Of a stretch of 64,000 bases of DNA, positions 62,194-64,000 are shown piece by piece; position 1 is the first letter of the stretch; each line of letters begins with the position of its first letter. The position numbers and the translations under genes are program-made. Under the pieces are notes generated by a model, which saw nothing but the letters and a program-made list of their open reading frames with translations, was not told the DNA's origin and did no database searches. Origin of the DNA: Balneolaceae bacterium (lineage in GTDB: Bacteria; Bacteroidota; Rhodothermia; Balneolales; Balneolaceae). The stretch lies in the NCBI GenBank assembly GCA_017643365.1, contig JAEPNO010000004.1, positions 141,085 to 205,084 of the forward strand, in the 5' to 3' direction.

Positions 62194-62859
62194 TTGAAAA
62201 TCTGGAAATATATAGTGGCCGTATGGCTTACATTAGTGATTGGTGGCGGATTCCTAATCTACATACCGGAAATCCCTATTCTTGAACAAACCGCACGCAA
62301 TATTTTCTTTCATGTGCCTATGTGGATGGCCATGTTTGCGATGTTTGCAACCAGTTGCACGTACAGCATTCGTTACCTCAATTCACCAAATCCACAATTT
62401 GATATAAAAGCGGAATCTGCCGCACGTGTGGGCATGATTTTCGGACTTTGCGGACTGCTAACCGGATCACTTTGGGCACGATTTACCTGGGGAACCTGGT
62501 GGACATTTGCCGAGCCGAAAATGAATTTAGCTGCACTAGCAATGATGATTTACGTTGCTTATTTCGTGCTTAGATCTGCTTTCGACGACGAAGACAAACG
62601 CGCTAAAATTGCAGCTGTCTATAATATTTTCGCAGTAACCACTATTCCTTTTTTATTGTATGTGGTTCCGCGCCAATTAACAAGTTTGCATCCCGGAGCA
62701 GACGGAAATCCTGCATTTTCAGAAATTACGGCTGCTGAATTACGGTTTATCTTATACCCGGCAATGCTTGGTTTTATCGCACTAGCGTTTTGGGTGTACG
62801 ACATCATGCACCGCTATCAGACGGTGCGTTATCACATTAACCCCGAACAAGATTCTTAA
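62194..62859 (+). CDS. ccmC: cytochrome c maturation heme protein CcmC
   Basis: A 221-residue membrane protein with six hydrophobic segments. FFHVPMWMAMFA supplies the first conserved His, WGTWWTFAEPKMN is the tryptophan-rich heme-handling loop (WWD-type, with Asp replaced here), and VVPRQLTSLHPGA gives the second His. CcmC loads heme on to CcmE. The start is a TTG, with no in-frame ATG before the first membrane helix. It heads an operon ccmC-ccmD-ccmE-ccmF with gaps of 5, -4 and 4 bases. Confidence 0.88.
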   Translation: MKIWKYIVAVWLTLVIGGGFLIYIPEIPILEQTARNIFFHVPMWMAMFAMFATSCTYSIRYLNSPNPQFDIKAESAARVGMIFGLCGLLTGSLWARFTWGTWWTFAEPKMNLAALAMMIYVAYFVLRSAFDDEDKRAKIAAVYNIFAVTTIPFLLYVVPRQLTSLHPGADGNPAFSEITAAELRFILYPAMLGFIALAFWVYDIMHRYQTVRYHINPEQDS

Positions 62860-62864
62860 TTTTC

Positions 62865-63101
62865 ATGCAAATCGATTCTACCGCAGTTGATACCTTAACC
62901 AAAGCCTACTCTGAAGTGTGGGCAGGGCAGGAGTCGGTCGAAGAAATGAACGCAATCGTAGCTTTTATGTATTCAAACGATCTTATTTATGTGGTGCTGG
63001 GCGTAACGCTCATCATCTGGTCAGTACTTTTATTTTTTATGATTCGAGTAGACAAAAAAGTAGCATCACTCGAAGAAAAACTTAATTCCGAAGAACCATG
63101 A
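62865..63101 (+). CDS. CcmD-like small membrane protein
   Basis: A 78-residue protein with one membrane helix (LIYVVLGVTLIIWSVLLFFMI) and a charged C-terminal helix (DKKVASLEEKLNSEEP), the plan of CcmD, which supports release of heme-loaded CcmE. It is longer than enteric CcmD (about 69) by an N-terminal extension. Its stop overlaps the ccmE start by 4 bases (ATGA). Confidence 0.75.
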   Translation: MQIDSTAVDTLTKAYSEVWAGQESVEEMNAIVAFMYSNDLIYVVLGVTLIIWSVLLFFMIRVDKKVASLEEKLNSEEP

Positions 63102-63493
63102 AACCGAAGTTAATTTTAGGCATTATCGCCATCATCGCATTTACCTCCATGTTGATGATCAATTTTGGAAACAGCATCAGCACATATACCGATTTCGAGA
63201 AGGCATCCGAAATGAAGGGCGCGCATGTGCCGGGCGTTTGGGATAACACACAGGAATATGGATTCTCGAGAGAAACCATGCAGTTTTCGTTTTATATGAC
63301 GGATGAATCCGGTGAAACGAAAAAAGTGATTTATCCACGACCGAAGCCCAATAACTTCGAAGAAGCGGATCGCTTGGTTGTAATTGGAGAGATGCGAAAC
63401 GACGTTTTTTACGCCAGCGAAATGTTGATGAAATGCCCGTCTAAATACAATGATGCTGATCCATCAGAATATGTAAAAGCTTCAGAGAGCTAA
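63098..63493 (+). CDS. ccmE: cytochrome c maturation heme chaperone CcmE, CxxxY type
   Basis: A 131-residue membrane-anchored heme chaperone. One N-terminal helix (ILGIIAIIAFTSMLMINF) is followed by an OB fold (FSFYMTDESGETKKVIYP; DRLVVIGEM; FYASEMLMKC). The usual heme-binding His motif HxxxY is replaced by CPSKY, with Cys113 and Tyr117, the CxxxY variant described in archaea and Desulfovibrio. The protein is otherwise complete, so heme should attach to Cys instead of His. It lies between ccmD and ccmF. Confidence 0.9.
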   Translation: MKPKLILGIIAIIAFTSMLMINFGNSISTYTDFEKASEMKGAHVPGVWDNTQEYGFSRETMQFSFYMTDESGETKKVIYPRPKPNNFEEADRLVVIGEMRNDVFYASEMLMKCPSKYNDADPSEYVKASES

Positions 63494-63497
63494 TTTT

Positions 63498-64000
63498 ATG
63501 CTAGTATTTGCCCCTGTAATTGGGATTTTAGGAAAGCTAACTATAACGCTTTCCTTTTTGTTTTGCTTGATTTCGATGGTGTTCTATTTCCGGGCTGCGC
63601 AAGGCAATAACGAGCGACAGCTGAAGATCGGAAACTGGATGTTCGGGCTTAAAGGTCTGTTCATGATTTTTGCCTCAGGCATTTTGGTGTATCTGATTTT
63701 CAAACACCAATTTCAGTTCTATTACGTGTTTAACTACACTAGCCTTGATCTAGCGCCGAAGTATTTGTGGTCGGCCTTTTATGGCGGACAAGAAGGTAGT
63801 TTCATGCTGTGGATTCTCTTTTCATGGATTGCCGGCATTGGTTTAATGAAATGGACACGCGCACCATACAGAGCTCCGGTAATGTTCTTCCTTGCGCTTA
63901 CTCAACTGTTTTTAATTTCGATGATAGTTGGTTGGCGATTTGGCGACTTCACTTTTGGAGCATCACCATTTAGAACCTTGGCCGAGGAAATGCCAAACGC
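63498..64000 (+). CDS. ccmF: cytochrome c heme lyase subunit CcmF (5' part)
   Basis: The frame starts at the ATG 63498, four bases after the ccmE stop, and is cut by the window edge after 167 codons. Translated by hand it opens MLVFAPVIGILGKLTITLSF, and contains YTSLDLAPKYLWSAFYGGQ then EGSFMLWILF. The GGQEGSxxxW string is the signature of CcmF/CcsA-type heme lyases near the first periplasmic loop. Full CcmF would be about 650-850 residues. It joins heme to apocytochrome c with CcmH-type partners. Confidence 0.88.
   Translation, partial: MLVFAPVIGILGKLTITLSFLFCLISMVFYFRAAQGNNERQLKIGNWMFGLKGLFMIFASGILVYLIFKHQFQFYYVFNYTSLDLAPKYLWSAFYGGQEGSFMLWILFSWIAGIGLMKWTRAPYRAPVMFFLALTQLFLISMIVGWRFGDFTFGASPFRTLAEEMPN

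Overview
The window looks like chromosome of a Gram-negative bacterium of the FCB group, most like the Balneolota/Rhodothermota side of Bacteroidota. The reasons are the outer-membrane barrel proteins with short signal peptides, DUF4249-, DUF6090- and DUF885-type proteins, an AccD without its zinc-ribbon cysteines, a CxxxY-type CcmE, and TAnnTTTG boxes in front of several genes. This placement is from recall of families, not from a search. Base composition is moderate in the housekeeping parts and visibly richer in A+T in the accessory parts.

Layout. 0-9 kb: pdxB, a pyrimidine-nucleoside phosphorylase, then a PspA-centred envelope-stress-like run (pspA, a PspA-tail-like coiled-coil protein, a membrane-anchored coiled-coil protein, an enoyl-CoA hydratase, a CorC/HlyC-type CBS protein and a AAA+ ATPase). 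9-18 kb: an outer-membrane protein, small proteins, azurin, an ECF sigma factor with a DUF6768 membrane protein, pheA, a porin with an exported beta-carbonic anhydrase, a 0.5 kb non-coding stretch and xseA. 18-20 kb: a yefM-yoeB pair with its operator, and an IS200-type TnpA set inside an array of paired hairpin repeats (REP/BIME-like). 20-29 kb: pyrC-tsaB, accD, a dipeptidyl peptidase IV, obg-dprA, brnTA and a DUF885 protein. 29-34 kb: an A+T-rich lipoprotein/DUF4249-like/barrel cluster. 34-38 kb: gamma-glutamyltransferase, two ParE-type toxin-antitoxin pairs, an MBOAT-like protein and a second hairpin repeat family.

39-44.8 kb is the most striking part. It is a compact operon of an XRE regulator, a cytosolic 5'-nucleotidase I (cN-I) homologue, and the Mod and Res subunits of a Type III restriction-modification system. 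It is bounded by an imperfect ungapped direct repeat and by outer inverted TGTTGTGCCCC ends, as if the operon were a gene cassette inserted into a resident repeat unit. A DUF6090 gene next to it sits between two long direct repeats.

46-58 kb returns to housekeeping: a C-terminal processing protease, hslU-hslV, an RNase G/E, murA with a biotin-carrier protein, an Spx/ArsC-like protein, a DUF3108 protein, dut and an MFS transporter. 58.3-59.6 kb is a 1.3 kb repeat array related to the one around tnpA. The end holds an S9 peptidase and the start of a cytochrome c maturation operon (ccmC, ccmD-like, ccmE, ccmF cut by the window end). No tRNA, rRNA or CRISPR array was recognised.
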